A DNA stretch of 64,000 bases, taken from Planctomycetota bacterium (lineage in GTDB: Bacteria > Planctomycetota > SZUA-567). The stretch spans positions 1 to 64,000 of the forward strand of contig JAISJR010000049.1 in assembly GCA_031261425.1 (NCBI GenBank). The letters run 5' to 3'. The notes under the pieces are model-generated. The model was not told the DNA's origin. It worked only from the letters and a program-made list of their open reading frames with translations, and ran no database searches. How positions within the stretch are numbered: position 1 is the stretch's first letter; each line of letters begins with the position of its first letter. Below, piece after piece: positions 33,122-41,245 of the stretch. The position numbers were made by a program, and so were the translations under genes.

Positions 33122-33568
33122 ATGAACACCATCGCCATCGGCAACGACCATTCCGGCGTCGCGCTAAAAAATAAATTGGTCGCGTTGTTAGAGAAACGCG
33201 GTTTGACGGTCGTCAATTGCGGCACGGACAGCGACGCGTCGTGCGACTATCCCGACATCGCGCAAAAAGTCGTCGCGGCGGTGGCGGACGGGCGGGCGGC
33301 GCGCGGCGTGTTAATTTGCGGCACGGGGCTGGGTATGAGTTATGTCGCCAACCGCCGGCGCGGGATTCGCGCCGCGCTCTGCTGGAGCCAAGAAGTCGCC
33401 GCCCTCGCCCGCGAACACAACGACAGCAACGTCATTGTCTTGCCGGCGCGCGCCCAAACGCTCGACCCCGTCGAAGATATTTTGTCCGCGTGGTTGGACA
33501 CGCCGTTTTCCAATGACCCGCGCCACCAACGGCGCATCAACAAAATCGAAGAGCAACAAAATGCCTAA
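33122..33568 (+). CDS. rpiB: Ribose-5-phosphate isomerase B
   Basis: A 148-residue RpiB/LacAB-family isomerase interconverting ribose-5-phosphate and ribulose-5-phosphate. AIGNDHSGVALK, the active-site cysteine in LICGTGLGMSYVANRRRGIRAALC, and HNDSNVIVLPAR are the family marks. An AAGGAGAATCA site is present. Its last eight bases overlap xseB, so the two are translationally coupled. Confidence 0.92.
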   Translation: MNTIAIGNDHSGVALKNKLVALLEKRGLTVVNCGTDSDASCDYPDIAQKVVAAVADGRAARGVLICGTGLGMSYVANRRRGIRAALCWSQEVAALAREHNDSNVIVLPARAQTLDPVEDILSAWLDTPFSNDPRHQRRINKIEEQQNA

Positions 33569-33821
33569 AACCGTTAAAAGCGAAAAAATCGCCGCCGCCC
33601 CGTCGTTTGAAGAACTCGTCGCGCAAATCGAGCAACAGGCGGCGAAATTGGAGCAGGGGGAATTGTCGTTGGCGGACGCGCTCCAATGTTACGAGCAGGC
33701 GACGGCGAATTTGCGGCAGGCGTATCAAATCATCAACCAAGCCGAAGCGCGGGTAAAAATCCTCACGGAAAACGCCGGAGAACTCGCCGATTGGCAAGAG
33801 GATATTGCCGCCGCAAAATAA
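33561..33821 (+). CDS. xseB: Exodeoxyribonuclease VII small subunit
   Basis: An 86-residue helical protein. PSFEELVAQIEQQAAKLEQGELSLADALQCYEQ is the XseB pattern, followed by a typical 'A...LTENAGE' end. It binds several-fold to XseA to form the single-strand-specific exonuclease VII. xseA is not in the window. It starts within the end of rpiB. Confidence 0.9.
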   Translation: MPKTVKSEKIAAAPSFEELVAQIEQQAAKLEQGELSLADALQCYEQATANLRQAYQIINQAEARVKILTENAGELADWQEDIAAAK

Positions 33822-33837
33822 AACTCGTTGGAAATTC

Positions 33838-34713
33838 CTACAACACAATCTCCGTGCCGACGCCTTGGCGCGTGAAAATTTCCAGCAACAGCGCGTGCGG
33901 CAGACCGCCGGAAACGATGTGGACTTTTTTGACGCCGCCCGCCAGCGCGAACAGCGCCGCTTCGGTTTTCGGAATCATTCCCGCGTTAATCGCGCCGGTG
34001 TTTTTCATTTCCGTGATAAGCGCCTGCGTCGCGTGCGAAATCAAACTTTGCGGATTGTCGCGGTCGGCGCGGATGCCGTCGATGTCCATAAAAAACACCA
34101 ATTTTTCCGCGCGCAATTCACGGGCAATCAAGGCGCTCGCCGTGTCGCCGTTGATGTTGTAAAGCGTTTCGCGGTCGTCGCCCAAGCCGTGCGCAATCGG
34201 CGCAATCACCGGCGCCTCGCCCCGCGCCAAAATCTCAAACACCAGCGCCGCGTTAATCGCCACCGGCTCGCCGACAAAGCCCAAATCCTCGCCGCCGTGA
34301 TAATTGCGTTTGAGGGCTTTGAGAAAGTGGTGGTCGCGCCCGTTCAGCGGCGCCGCCTTGCCGCCGATGTCGCGCATCAACGCCAACAGATGCGTGTTGA
34401 CTTCGTCCATCAGCACCCGCGCCACAATCGCCAGCGTCGCCGCGTCGGTGTAGCGATGACCGTTGACGAAGCGCGTCGGCAAGCCCGACTGCGCGAGCGC
34501 CCGCGTGATTTCTTTACCGCCGCCATGCACCACGACCGGCTTCATCCCGACTTGCAACATAAAATCAATGTCGGCGAAAATGTGCCGCAACACCGTTTCG
34601 TCTTCCTGCGCGCTACCGCCTAATTTGATGACGACAATTTGGTCGCGGAATTGCTTGATGTAGGGCAACGCTTCGACCAGCGCGTCGCTCTTGCGAATGG
34701 CTTCGGTGAGCAT
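33838..34713 (-). CDS. argB: Acetylglutamate kinase
   Basis: A 291-residue amino acid kinase that phosphorylates N-acetylglutamate in arginine synthesis. VVIKLGGSA holds the phosphate-binding lysine and glycines, MKPVVVHGGGKEITRAL binds the acyl substrate, and YNINGDTASALIARELRA and GAINAGMIPKTEAA are further conserved blocks. The N-terminal helix extension suits the hexameric, arginine-sensitive type (inference). It is convergent with rpiB-xseB. No other arg gene is nearby. Confidence 0.95.
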   Translation of the reverse strand: MLTEAIRKSDALVEALPYIKQFRDQIVVIKLGGSAQEDETVLRHIFADIDFMLQVGMKPVVVHGGGKEITRALAQSGLPTRFVNGHRYTDAATLAIVARVLMDEVNTHLLALMRDIGGKAAPLNGRDHHFLKALKRNYHGGEDLGFVGEPVAINAALVFEILARGEAPVIAPIAHGLGDDRETLYNINGDTASALIARELRAEKLVFFMDIDGIRADRDNPQSLISHATQALITEMKNTGAINAGMIPKTEAALFALAGGVKKVHIVSGGLPHALLLEIFTRQGVGTEIVL

Positions 34714-34787
34714 CGGTTTTTCCTTTTTTACATTTGGAGAACGAAATTACGAATTACGGGTTAGACCGTTTTATTGGGAAGGCGGTT

Positions 34788-34960
34788 GCTCTATTCAATT
34801 GCCACGCGCTTTAGCGCGCCTTCTCTAAAATGGGCTTTAGCCCAAATAAAAATTCGGCTAAAGCCGGTGGAATGAAACCGCATTTTTTATTTTGGGCTAA
34901 AGCCCGTTTCTTTTTTTACCCGCCAACCACGCCTTAAAAGGCGGGGCAATTGAATAGAGC
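34788..34960. repeat. GCTCTATTCAATTGCC palindromic element, copy 2
   Basis: 173 bp with the same ends and inner GGGCTTTAGCCC and GGGCTAAAGCCC hairpins as copy 1. It sits in the 344-bp gap between argB and the UbiA-like gene, next to a few AATTACG units at its left. A short CACGAATT-type remnant (TTCGTGGGAATT...AATTCGTG) follows at about 34980-35045. Confidence 0.8.
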
Positions 34961-35057
34961 ATCCTCAATCGGTATTTATTCGTGTCCTCTGTGCCTCTGT
35001 GAGAAAAATTCGTGGGAATTGGTTTAATTCGTGAAAATTCGTGGATACGTTCTTCAT

Positions 35058-36122
35058 TCACTCGCGATTTTGCCGGTTAAGCCAAAGCGCCGGCGCGGCG
35101 AGGAGCGCGACGACGGCGCAGACCTGCCATTCGCCGCCCCAGAAATTGCCGCAAAAACCGGCGACGACCAAGGCGTTAAAGATACAACCGCCGGACAACG
35201 CGCGTTTGACCAAACGCGGCAAGGTCGCGTAGTCGGGTTGGCGCCACCAGTCCCGCGCCGGTCGGCTCAGCCACAACCACAGCGCCAAAACGCCGAGCAA
35301 CGCCGGCAACGGACGCGGCGGAATCAGCGCCGCCGCGAGCGGCGTCAGGAAAAGCGCGACGAGCGTGAACTTCGCGCCCCGCGCGGACAACAAATAATTA
35401 TGCGGCGCGCGCCGGAAATGGTCGGCGTGATTCTGGCGCGTCAGCGTCCACAATTCGCGGCGGCGTTGCCACTCGCTTTGTTCGGCGCCGGTGAGCGGCG
35501 GGACGAGTTCGTCCATTTCCGTCGGCGTGTCCACCGCGCGGTCGATAACCGGAATTTCTATAATTTCCCGCCGCGCCCAGCGCGCCAGCGTCGTCGTTAA
35601 GGCGGCGTAAATCCCGACCAACAGCGGCGGCAACCACACGGTCGGCTCGGCGGCAAGCCACGGCAAACCGGCGTGGACGCTCATACCGAAAACGACCGTG
35701 CCGGCGCGAATCGCGCCGCGCGTCAGCGGCGCGATAATTTCCGCCGAGCGGAGCGCGACGGCTTCGGCGAGCAATAACAGCGCCAACGCGGCGGCGAGGT
35801 AAAACGCCGCGTAACCGGCGGTCATCGCCAACATCAAACCGGCGACGGTCAAACCGGCGCCGAGCAAATAAGCGGTAGTCAGGGAAATTTCGCCGGCGGG
35901 CAACGGTTGCCGCGGATTGAGGATTTTGTCGCGCGCGTAGCCGAACCAGTCGCGCCACGCGGTCGCCGCCAAAAATAGCGCCGCGCCCGCCGACAATAAC
36001 GCCGGCAGACGCGCGAGGTCGCCGCCCAAACCGGCAACGCGCAACAACCAGCATCCGGCGAGAATATCGGCTAACGCGACGACCGTGGCGGGCAAACGAA
36101 GTAGGCGGAAGAGGGCAAACAT
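35058..36122 (-). CDS. UbiA-like prenyltransferase family membrane protein
   Basis: A 354-residue polytopic protein with about nine hydrophobic segments. LRLPATVVALADILAGC and TAWRDWFGYARDKILNPRQPLPAGEISL match UbiA-family starts. However, the catalytic pattern NDxxDxxxD is degenerate (RDWFGYARD, with glycine at the middle Asp), although NPRQPLPAG is kept. The central loop is long and charged. UbiA relatives attach prenyl chains to quinones, haem or sugars; this one may have a different or lost activity. It stands alone. Confidence 0.6.
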   Translation of the reverse strand: MFALFRLLRLPATVVALADILAGCWLLRVAGLGGDLARLPALLSAGAALFLAATAWRDWFGYARDKILNPRQPLPAGEISLTTAYLLGAGLTVAGLMLAMTAGYAAFYLAAALALLLLAEAVALRSAEIIAPLTRGAIRAGTVVFGMSVHAGLPWLAAEPTVWLPPLLVGIYAALTTTLARWARREIIEIPVIDRAVDTPTEMDELVPPLTGAEQSEWQRRRELWTLTRQNHADHFRRAPHNYLLSARGAKFTLVALFLTPLAAALIPPRPLPALLGVLALWLWLSRPARDWWRQPDYATLPRLVKRALSGGCIFNALVVAGFCGNFWGGEWQVCAVVALLAAPALWLNRQNRE

Positions 36123-36142
36123 CGGGGGAGGAGGGAGGAGGT

Positions 36143-36528
36143 AATTACGAATTACGAATTAAAATACGAATTAAAAATTACAAACTCACGTTACGCGCAA
36201 AAAAAAGAGAAGCCACGAATGAACACGAAAAGAACTTAACACGAATTTTCACGAATTAGACGAATTAACACGAATTATTTTTTTGTCCGTTTTCCGGCTC
36301 TTTATTTCGTGTAATTCGTGTAATTCGTGTAATTCGTGTAATTCGTGGACAAAAAATCTCTTTTTTTATTCATAAAAATTCGCGTCGTTTTGTTGACCGC
36401 GTAACACGAGTTACAAATTAAAAATTACAAATCAAGGAGTTTGATTAGCCAATCCGCACCTCGCACGCGAAGCGAATCTGACAATCAAACTCCACAATTT
36501 TTAGTTTTTAATTCTTAATTTTTAATTG
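36143..36528. repeat. Heptad-arm element (AATTACG/AATTAAA) split by a CACGAATTA element
   Basis: The left arm is at 36143-36182. Core GGAGTTTGATTAGCCAATCC...CGCGAAGCG...ATCAAACTCC and right arm TTTTTAA units are at 36413-36528. Between them lies the 9-bp-type palindrome 36185-36412. The right arm contains the clpP stop codon. Confidence 0.75.
36185..36412. repeat. CACGAATTA (9-bp) palindromic element, copy 2
   Basis: ACTCACGTTACGCGC at the left and GCGTAACACGAGTT at the right form the ends. CACGAATTTTCACGAATTAG faces four TGTAATTCG units. It is related to 26524-26752 but lacks its 53-bp duplication. Confidence 0.75.
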
Positions 36529-37118
36529 GTTTCGTCGCGGCGGGTGATGATTTTGGCGACCAAGCCGTATTGCCGCGCTTCTTCGGCGCTCATCCAAAAA
36601 TCGCGGTCGGCGTCGTCGCGGATTTGGTTTAGCGGTTTGCCGGTGACGGCGGCGACGACTTGATTGTAGCGCTCGCGCGTTTTGTTGATTTCGTTGGCGG
36701 TGATTTCCAAGTCCGACGCCTGTCCCTGCACGCCGGTCGAGGGTTGATGCAACAAAAACCGCGCGTTCGGCAGGGCGAAATTTTTGCCCGGGTCGGCGCC
36801 GAGAAAAATGGTTACGCCGGCGCTGGCGCACAGTCCGGCGACAATCGTAACGACCGGCGCTTCGACGAAGCGCATCATATCGTAAATGCCGAAACCGCTG
36901 TCGGCGTCGCCGCCCGGCGTGTTCAGATAAACGTAAATCGGCTCGGCGGTCGAGCGCTGATTCAGCACCAGCAATTGCGCGTAGATTTTTTGCGCCAATT
37001 CCTCGCTGACTTCTTCGGAAATGATGATGGAGCGCGATTGCAAAAGTTCCTTGCCCCAGTTGCCGTCGTCTTTCTTTTCCTCTTTTTTGTCGTCGCTATC
37101 TTTGTCGTCGCAACCCAT
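36522..37118 (-). CDS. clpP: ClpP-family serine peptidase with acidic N-terminal tail
   Basis: A 198-residue ClpP-fold peptidase. The triad is visible as Ser in GLCASAGVTIFLGA, His in FLLHQPSTG and Asp in DADRDFWMSAEEA. NTPGGDADSGFGIYDMM is the oxyanion region. The usual GQAASMG is CASAG here, and the N-terminus carries a highly charged stretch (DDKDSDDKKEEKKDDG) instead of the canonical axial loops. This suggests a divergent paralog rather than the main ClpP. No clpX is adjacent. The ATG follows AAGGAGACCAAACG. The TAA lies in an AATTAAA unit. Confidence 0.88.
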   Translation of the reverse strand: MGCDDKDSDDKKEEKKDDGNWGKELLQSRSIIISEEVSEELAQKIYAQLLVLNQRSTAEPIYVYLNTPGGDADSGFGIYDMMRFVEAPVVTIVAGLCASAGVTIFLGADPGKNFALPNARFLLHQPSTGVQGQASDLEITANEINKTRERYNQVVAAVTGKPLNQIRDDADRDFWMSAEEARQYGLVAKIITRRDETN

Positions 37119-37231
37119 CGTTTGGTCTCCTTGCTTGCTTTCGAGAATTTTAAGCAATTGAAAACGGCGAAGTGTAAGCGCGGCGCGGAAAAAGAGCAAT
37201 TGAAAATTATGCCGGGGCGCGGGTAACTGCG

Positions 37232-37265
37232 AAAAATAAAACCGCCCGTCGCCACGGGCGGTTTT
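37232..37265 (-). terminator. Rho-independent terminator after the FKBP gene
   Basis: A perfect 12-bp stem (AAAACCGCCCGT / ACGGGCGGTTTT, loop 4) at 37238-37265, followed on the minus strand by ATTTTTC. It lies 35 bp downstream of the minus-strand FKBP stop and upstream of clpP. Confidence 0.85.
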
Positions 37266-37300
37266 AGCGGAACATAATCTATTTCAACCCTCAACCCCTT

Positions 37301-38062
37301 TTATTTCCCCGCCTCCGCCGCTTTCGGCGTAACTTTCAGCAGTTCGATATCGAAGACCAGCACCGACGCCGGCGGAATGACCGGCGGCGCGCCGCGGTCG
37401 CCGTAAGCCAACGCCGGCGGCAAGAACGCCGTAACTTTCCCGCCGGCTTTCATCAAGCCCAAAATTTCGTTCCACCCCTCAATCACCGGACCGGGGTATT
37501 CAAAATCAAACGGTTCGTCGCGCGCCACCGAACTGTCGAATTCTTTGCCGTCGGTCAATTTGCCGACGTAATGCACCGACACGGTGTCGCCCTCTTGCGG
37601 CGTCGCGCCGTCGCCTTCTTTGACGACGAGATATTGCAAGCCGGTCTCGGTGGTTTTAATGCCCGGTTTGCTCTTATTTTCCGCCATAAATTTCTCGGCG
37701 ACCACGGCGTTTTCCGCGACTTGTTTTTGCATCGTTTCCACCTCTTTTTTGATTTCTTCCTGCACTTGGTCGTTCAGTTTTTGCAACACTGCCTTAATCG
37801 CGGCTTCGTCCATTTTCAGCGCGCCGTCGTTGAGCGATTTATTCAGCCCGTCGGCGACGCCCTGCCCCAGCGCGTTTAAGTCCACGTTTTTCAACACCGG
37901 TCCGAACATCTGTTGCGACTGTTGCGACAACAACAGCCCCATCGCGTAGCCGCTTTTTTGCGCGTCCGTTTGCAGAGCGCCGGTCGCGTCCGCTTCGCCC
38001 GCCCCAACCGGCGCCGCCGTCAGCGCCGCCGTCAACAACAATCCCTGCCAAAACCTTGCCAT
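37301..38062 (-). CDS. FKBP-type peptidyl-prolyl cis-trans isomerase (Mip/FkpA-like)
   Basis: A 253-residue exported chaperone-isomerase. A signal peptide (GLLLTAALTAAPVGAG) precedes a helical dimerisation domain typical of Mip/FkpA (SGYAMGLLLSQQSQQM, then a long charged helix to about residue 120). The C-terminal FKBP domain has VSVHYVGKLTDGKEFDSS, VIEGWNEILGLMKAG and LAYGDRGAPPVIPPASVLVFDIELL. It should fold proteins in the periplasm. It has its own terminator and is not operonic with clpP. Confidence 0.93.
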   Translation of the reverse strand: MARFWQGLLLTAALTAAPVGAGEADATGALQTDAQKSGYAMGLLLSQQSQQMFGPVLKNVDLNALGQGVADGLNKSLNDGALKMDEAAIKAVLQKLNDQVQEEIKKEVETMQKQVAENAVVAEKFMAENKSKPGIKTTETGLQYLVVKEGDGATPQEGDTVSVHYVGKLTDGKEFDSSVARDEPFDFEYPGPVIEGWNEILGLMKAGGKVTAFLPPALAYGDRGAPPVIPPASVLVFDIELLKVTPKAAEAGK

Positions 38063-38097
38063 TTTTTTCTCCTTATCGTTTGAGGAATAAATTTAGG

Positions 38098-38214
38098 GAA
38101 ATTAAAAATTACAAATTAAAAATTAAAAATGGCGGAGTTTGATTCGCAAATTCGCTTCGCGTAATTTTGATAATCAATCCAAAATTTGTAATTTTTAATT
38201 TGTAATTTTTAATT
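38098..38214. repeat. Heptad-arm inverted repeat element, AATTAAA/AATTACA type
   Basis: Left arm AATTAAA/AATTACA units, core GGCGGAGTTTGATTCGCAAATTCGCTTCGCG...TTTTGATAATCAATCC, right arm TTTGTAA/TTTTTAA units. It lies between the DUF2059 and FKBP genes. Confidence 0.85.
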
Positions 38215-38219
38215 GCGCT

Positions 38220-38789
38220 TCACCACTCATCATCCGGCATCCGCTCGTCTTTCGCCGCCTCCGGCGTTGCGTCCGTTTCCGGCGATGCGAACGTCGGGAC
38301 TGCGTCCGGCGCGGCGGCGGGCGAATTGCCGGCGAGGATTTGTTGCAATTCGGCGGCATGGGCGCGGGTTTGCGCCGCGCCGATTTCGCGGACTTGCCGC
38401 AAAAGTTCGGGATATTTTTCCGCCCATTTGCGACCGGTCGGCGTGGCGAAAAAGTGAACTAATTCCGTTAATTCCCCGTCGGAAAACGCCGTCGTGTAAG
38501 CCGCTTCAATCTGCGGTTTCAGCGTCGCGTAATTCAGATATTGCTCGCTGAATTGTTGCAATTCGCCGGCGTGTTGCGCGGCTAACGGCAGTTGCTCGGC
38601 TAATTCCCGCATTTGTTGCCGCAACGCGCCGTCATAGACCCGCTCGAAATTCAATAACCGTAACAATTCCGCCGCCGGCGACGCCGCCGGTTCGGACGCC
38701 GCCGGTCGGTCAAACGGAGACGGCGCGGACACATTTTCCGCCGCCGTCGCCGACAGCGCCAACGCCAACGCCGGTAAGAATTTCCACAT
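38220..38789 (-). CDS. DUF2059 domain exported protein
   Basis: A 189-residue secreted protein. The ATG at 38787-38789 follows AAAGGGATAAAT and opens a signal peptide (FLPALALALSATAAEN). Residues about 45-150 match DUF2059: LLRLLNFERVYDGALRQQMRELAEQL, then YTTAFSDGELTELVHFFATPTGRKWAEKYPELL. The tail is Pro/Ala/acidic and probably disordered. Function unknown; probably periplasmic. It precedes the FKBP gene on the same strand. Confidence 0.82.
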   Translation of the reverse strand: MWKFLPALALALSATAAENVSAPSPFDRPAASEPAASPAAELLRLLNFERVYDGALRQQMRELAEQLPLAAQHAGELQQFSEQYLNYATLKPQIEAAYTTAFSDGELTELVHFFATPTGRKWAEKYPELLRQVREIGAAQTRAHAAELQQILAGNSPAAAPDAVPTFASPETDATPEAAKDERMPDDEW

Positions 38790-38982
38790 ATTTATCCCTT
38801 TCGTTAAAAATTGAAAGCGCGGCAGTATTGCGCCCGCGGAGTAAATTACAAATGCGAAACGGTCAGTGGGCGGCTTTACTTTCAAATCTTACCCGCCGTT
38901 AAAACGGCGGGCTATTGAAGTTCGCCGCGCTTCGCGCCTTGCAATCGGCGGCAATAAATTGCCGCCGAAAACTGACCACGGC

Positions 38983-40986
38983 TCACTCGTTCCCCGCCAA
39001 CTGTCGCGCCATAATGCTGTTGATGTCGTTGGGGTCGATGGCTTTGCTGTCGTCCATAATCAGCGTCGCCGCGCCCGGCAGTAAGACCTTGCGCGTTTTG
39101 CCCAAGCCGTTTTCCAACATTCGCATTTCCTTTTCCGCGCGGAAAATGCCGCCCGCCGCCGCGTAGCCCTGCAATTGACGGGCAAACCAATCGCGGTCGG
39201 CTTGCGCCAACGCCGTCCGCCGCCGTTTATACGCCTCCGCCTCGTTGACCACCTCTTCCGCTTCCGCCGGCGCCAAACCCAAAATTTTCGTCGCCTCGAT
39301 TTTGCCGTCGTTGATTTCCGTTTCCTGCCGTTGCGCGCTCGACGTTACCGCCAAAAACGCCTTGCCCGTTTCGCCCGCCGGCGGATGCGTGTTGGCGATG
39401 ATAAACGCCTGCGCCGTCAGCCCCAAACCCGCGTCCTGAATCGCCGCCGCGAGACGGTCAAACACGCGCGTCCCGATGTCGGCTTGCGCCGTCAACACCC
39501 GCCAAAAATCCTCGCCCGCCAACGACGCCGTGAGTTCCCGCTCGACCAGCACCGGCAACATCGCGGCGCCGTCGCGATAGTTGTATAAAAAACGATACAC
39601 GTCCGCGTCGCTCGCAATCCGATACTCCACCAAAAATTCGCCCGACAACAACATCACGTCGGGACCGCCCGCGGCGCCGGTCGCGGCGACGTTCGTCGCG
39701 GCGGCGCGGTCGAGCAACGGCATCAGATATTGCGTTTCGTCCGTCGCGTGCACCACCTCCCAATTTGCCGCGCCCGATTCGTCCGCCGCTTCGCCGCCGT
39801 GTCCGTGTCCATCGTCCGCGACGGCGGGCGCGTCGTCTTCGCGATGTCCGAAAGTAAGCACCGTCGGGCGGTCTTGCGCAACCGTTAAGACGCGCTCAAA
39901 CGGAAACGGCAACTTGAAATGCAGACCGTTTTTCAGCGGCGGATATTCGCGGGCGAAAGCGTCCCAATCGACGGTTTGCAGTTGGCGATTGCCCAAGCCG
40001 CGCGGCGCGCCGAAGCGCTCGACGACGACGGCGTGTCCGGGCGCGACGACGACGACGCACGACATCAGCCACAACGTCGCCAACATCAACAACAATAGCG
40101 GCGCCAGCGATTTTTCGACGAAGCGGAAAAACCAGGTGTCCGACACGCGAAAACCGAATTGATAATCGAGCGTTTGCGAGAGCGCCTGAAAGACGCCCTC
40201 CGGCTCGGCGAGCAAGCCCGACAAGCGCGAGTCGTAAGGCGCGCGCGGCTCGACTTTGGCGACGCGCGGACGGTAATGCTCAAAAACCGTCGTCAGCAAA
40301 ATTTCGACCGCTTGCAACGTCGCGCCCGCGACCGTCAGCAACGCCACGACGCGCAAAGGATAGAAACTGATTTTGAAACCGAGCAACGCGGTTACGCCCA
40401 ACAGCGCTAGCCACAGCGCCGAGACGAGCGCGTAACCGGCGCCGGCGCGCAAGTTGCGCCACGCGGGAACCCGCGCCAAACCCGAGGCGTAAGTGCCGGC
40501 GAGGAACAACAAAAACGCCGCGAGCAACGGCAAAATGCCGAGCAAAACGTCGATTTTCAGCGGCAAAGCGGAAAACAAAGCGAACTCGCCGGCGAGCAGT
40601 CGCGCCGCCGGCGTCAATAATAATATGGCGATAACGACGCTGACGACCGGCGTGAGATATTTGTTGAATTGCCGCCAATTGCGCTCGGCGGGCGGAATGT
40701 CGTCGGGACTGAACAGCGACGCCAATCCTTGGGCGCGGCGCGAATTTTCGACTTGTTCACGGTCGAGTTGTTCGAGGACGCGGGCGCGGCGGAGGCGCAA
40801 GTGGGCGAAGCAGGCGAGAAAGACCGCGACGCCGACGCCGGTTTGCGTCGCGATAATTTGCAGGACTAATTTTTCCGGCGAGTGCAACGACAAAATCAAC
40901 AGCGCGACGCTCGTCGCGAGATGCAAGAATCCGCCGCCGAGCGCGACGGTTTCGGCGCGGGACGCGGTTTCGACGCGGTTATCCAT
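38983..40986 (-). CDS. SPFH/band-7 (HflK-like) protein with long polytopic N-terminus
   Basis: A 667-residue membrane protein. Residues about 20-320 contain six to seven hydrophobic helices. A further anchor follows (LLLLMLATLWLMSCVVVVA), leading directly into an SPFH domain with VVVAPGHAVVVERFG, GLHFKLPFPFERV, FLVEYRIASDADVYRFLYN and a long Glu/Ala-rich coiled coil (residues about 555-620). HflK has a single anchor, so the extra membrane part is unusual. Members organise membrane microdomains or regulate FtsH. A His/Asp/Gly-rich loop (DDGHGHGGEAADESG) is inserted after the first SPFH strands. No hflC is adjacent. Confidence 0.85.
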   Translation of the reverse strand: MDNRVETASRAETVALGGGFLHLATSVALLILSLHSPEKLVLQIIATQTGVGVAVFLACFAHLRLRRARVLEQLDREQVENSRRAQGLASLFSPDDIPPAERNWRQFNKYLTPVVSVVIAILLLTPAARLLAGEFALFSALPLKIDVLLGILPLLAAFLLFLAGTYASGLARVPAWRNLRAGAGYALVSALWLALLGVTALLGFKISFYPLRVVALLTVAGATLQAVEILLTTVFEHYRPRVAKVEPRAPYDSRLSGLLAEPEGVFQALSQTLDYQFGFRVSDTWFFRFVEKSLAPLLLLMLATLWLMSCVVVVAPGHAVVVERFGAPRGLGNRQLQTVDWDAFAREYPPLKNGLHFKLPFPFERVLTVAQDRPTVLTFGHREDDAPAVADDGHGHGGEAADESGAANWEVVHATDETQYLMPLLDRAAATNVAATGAAGGPDVMLLSGEFLVEYRIASDADVYRFLYNYRDGAAMLPVLVERELTASLAGEDFWRVLTAQADIGTRVFDRLAAAIQDAGLGLTAQAFIIANTHPPAGETGKAFLAVTSSAQRQETEINDGKIEATKILGLAPAEAEEVVNEAEAYKRRRTALAQADRDWFARQLQGYAAAGGIFRAEKEMRMLENGLGKTRKVLLPGAATLIMDDSKAIDPNDINSIMARQLAGNE

Positions 40987-41245
40987 TATTGCTCCTTCTC
41001 TTTTGCTACTTGAACCAAAATTTTGATAAACCGCTTGATAATTTCCGACGCCGCGAATTTTTACGCATTGGGCGAAAATTAACAGTAGGCAAAATTCCGC
41101 GACATTTTTCCGACCAAAGTATAATGCCGTTGCAAGAAATTGCCGATAAAACGAATATACTACAATTTTTACGGTTTTTCCCGCACCGGCGATTGCCGCC
41201 GAAAATTCGGCGAAAGTCGCAAGTTTTTTTAGGAGGAGTTACATT

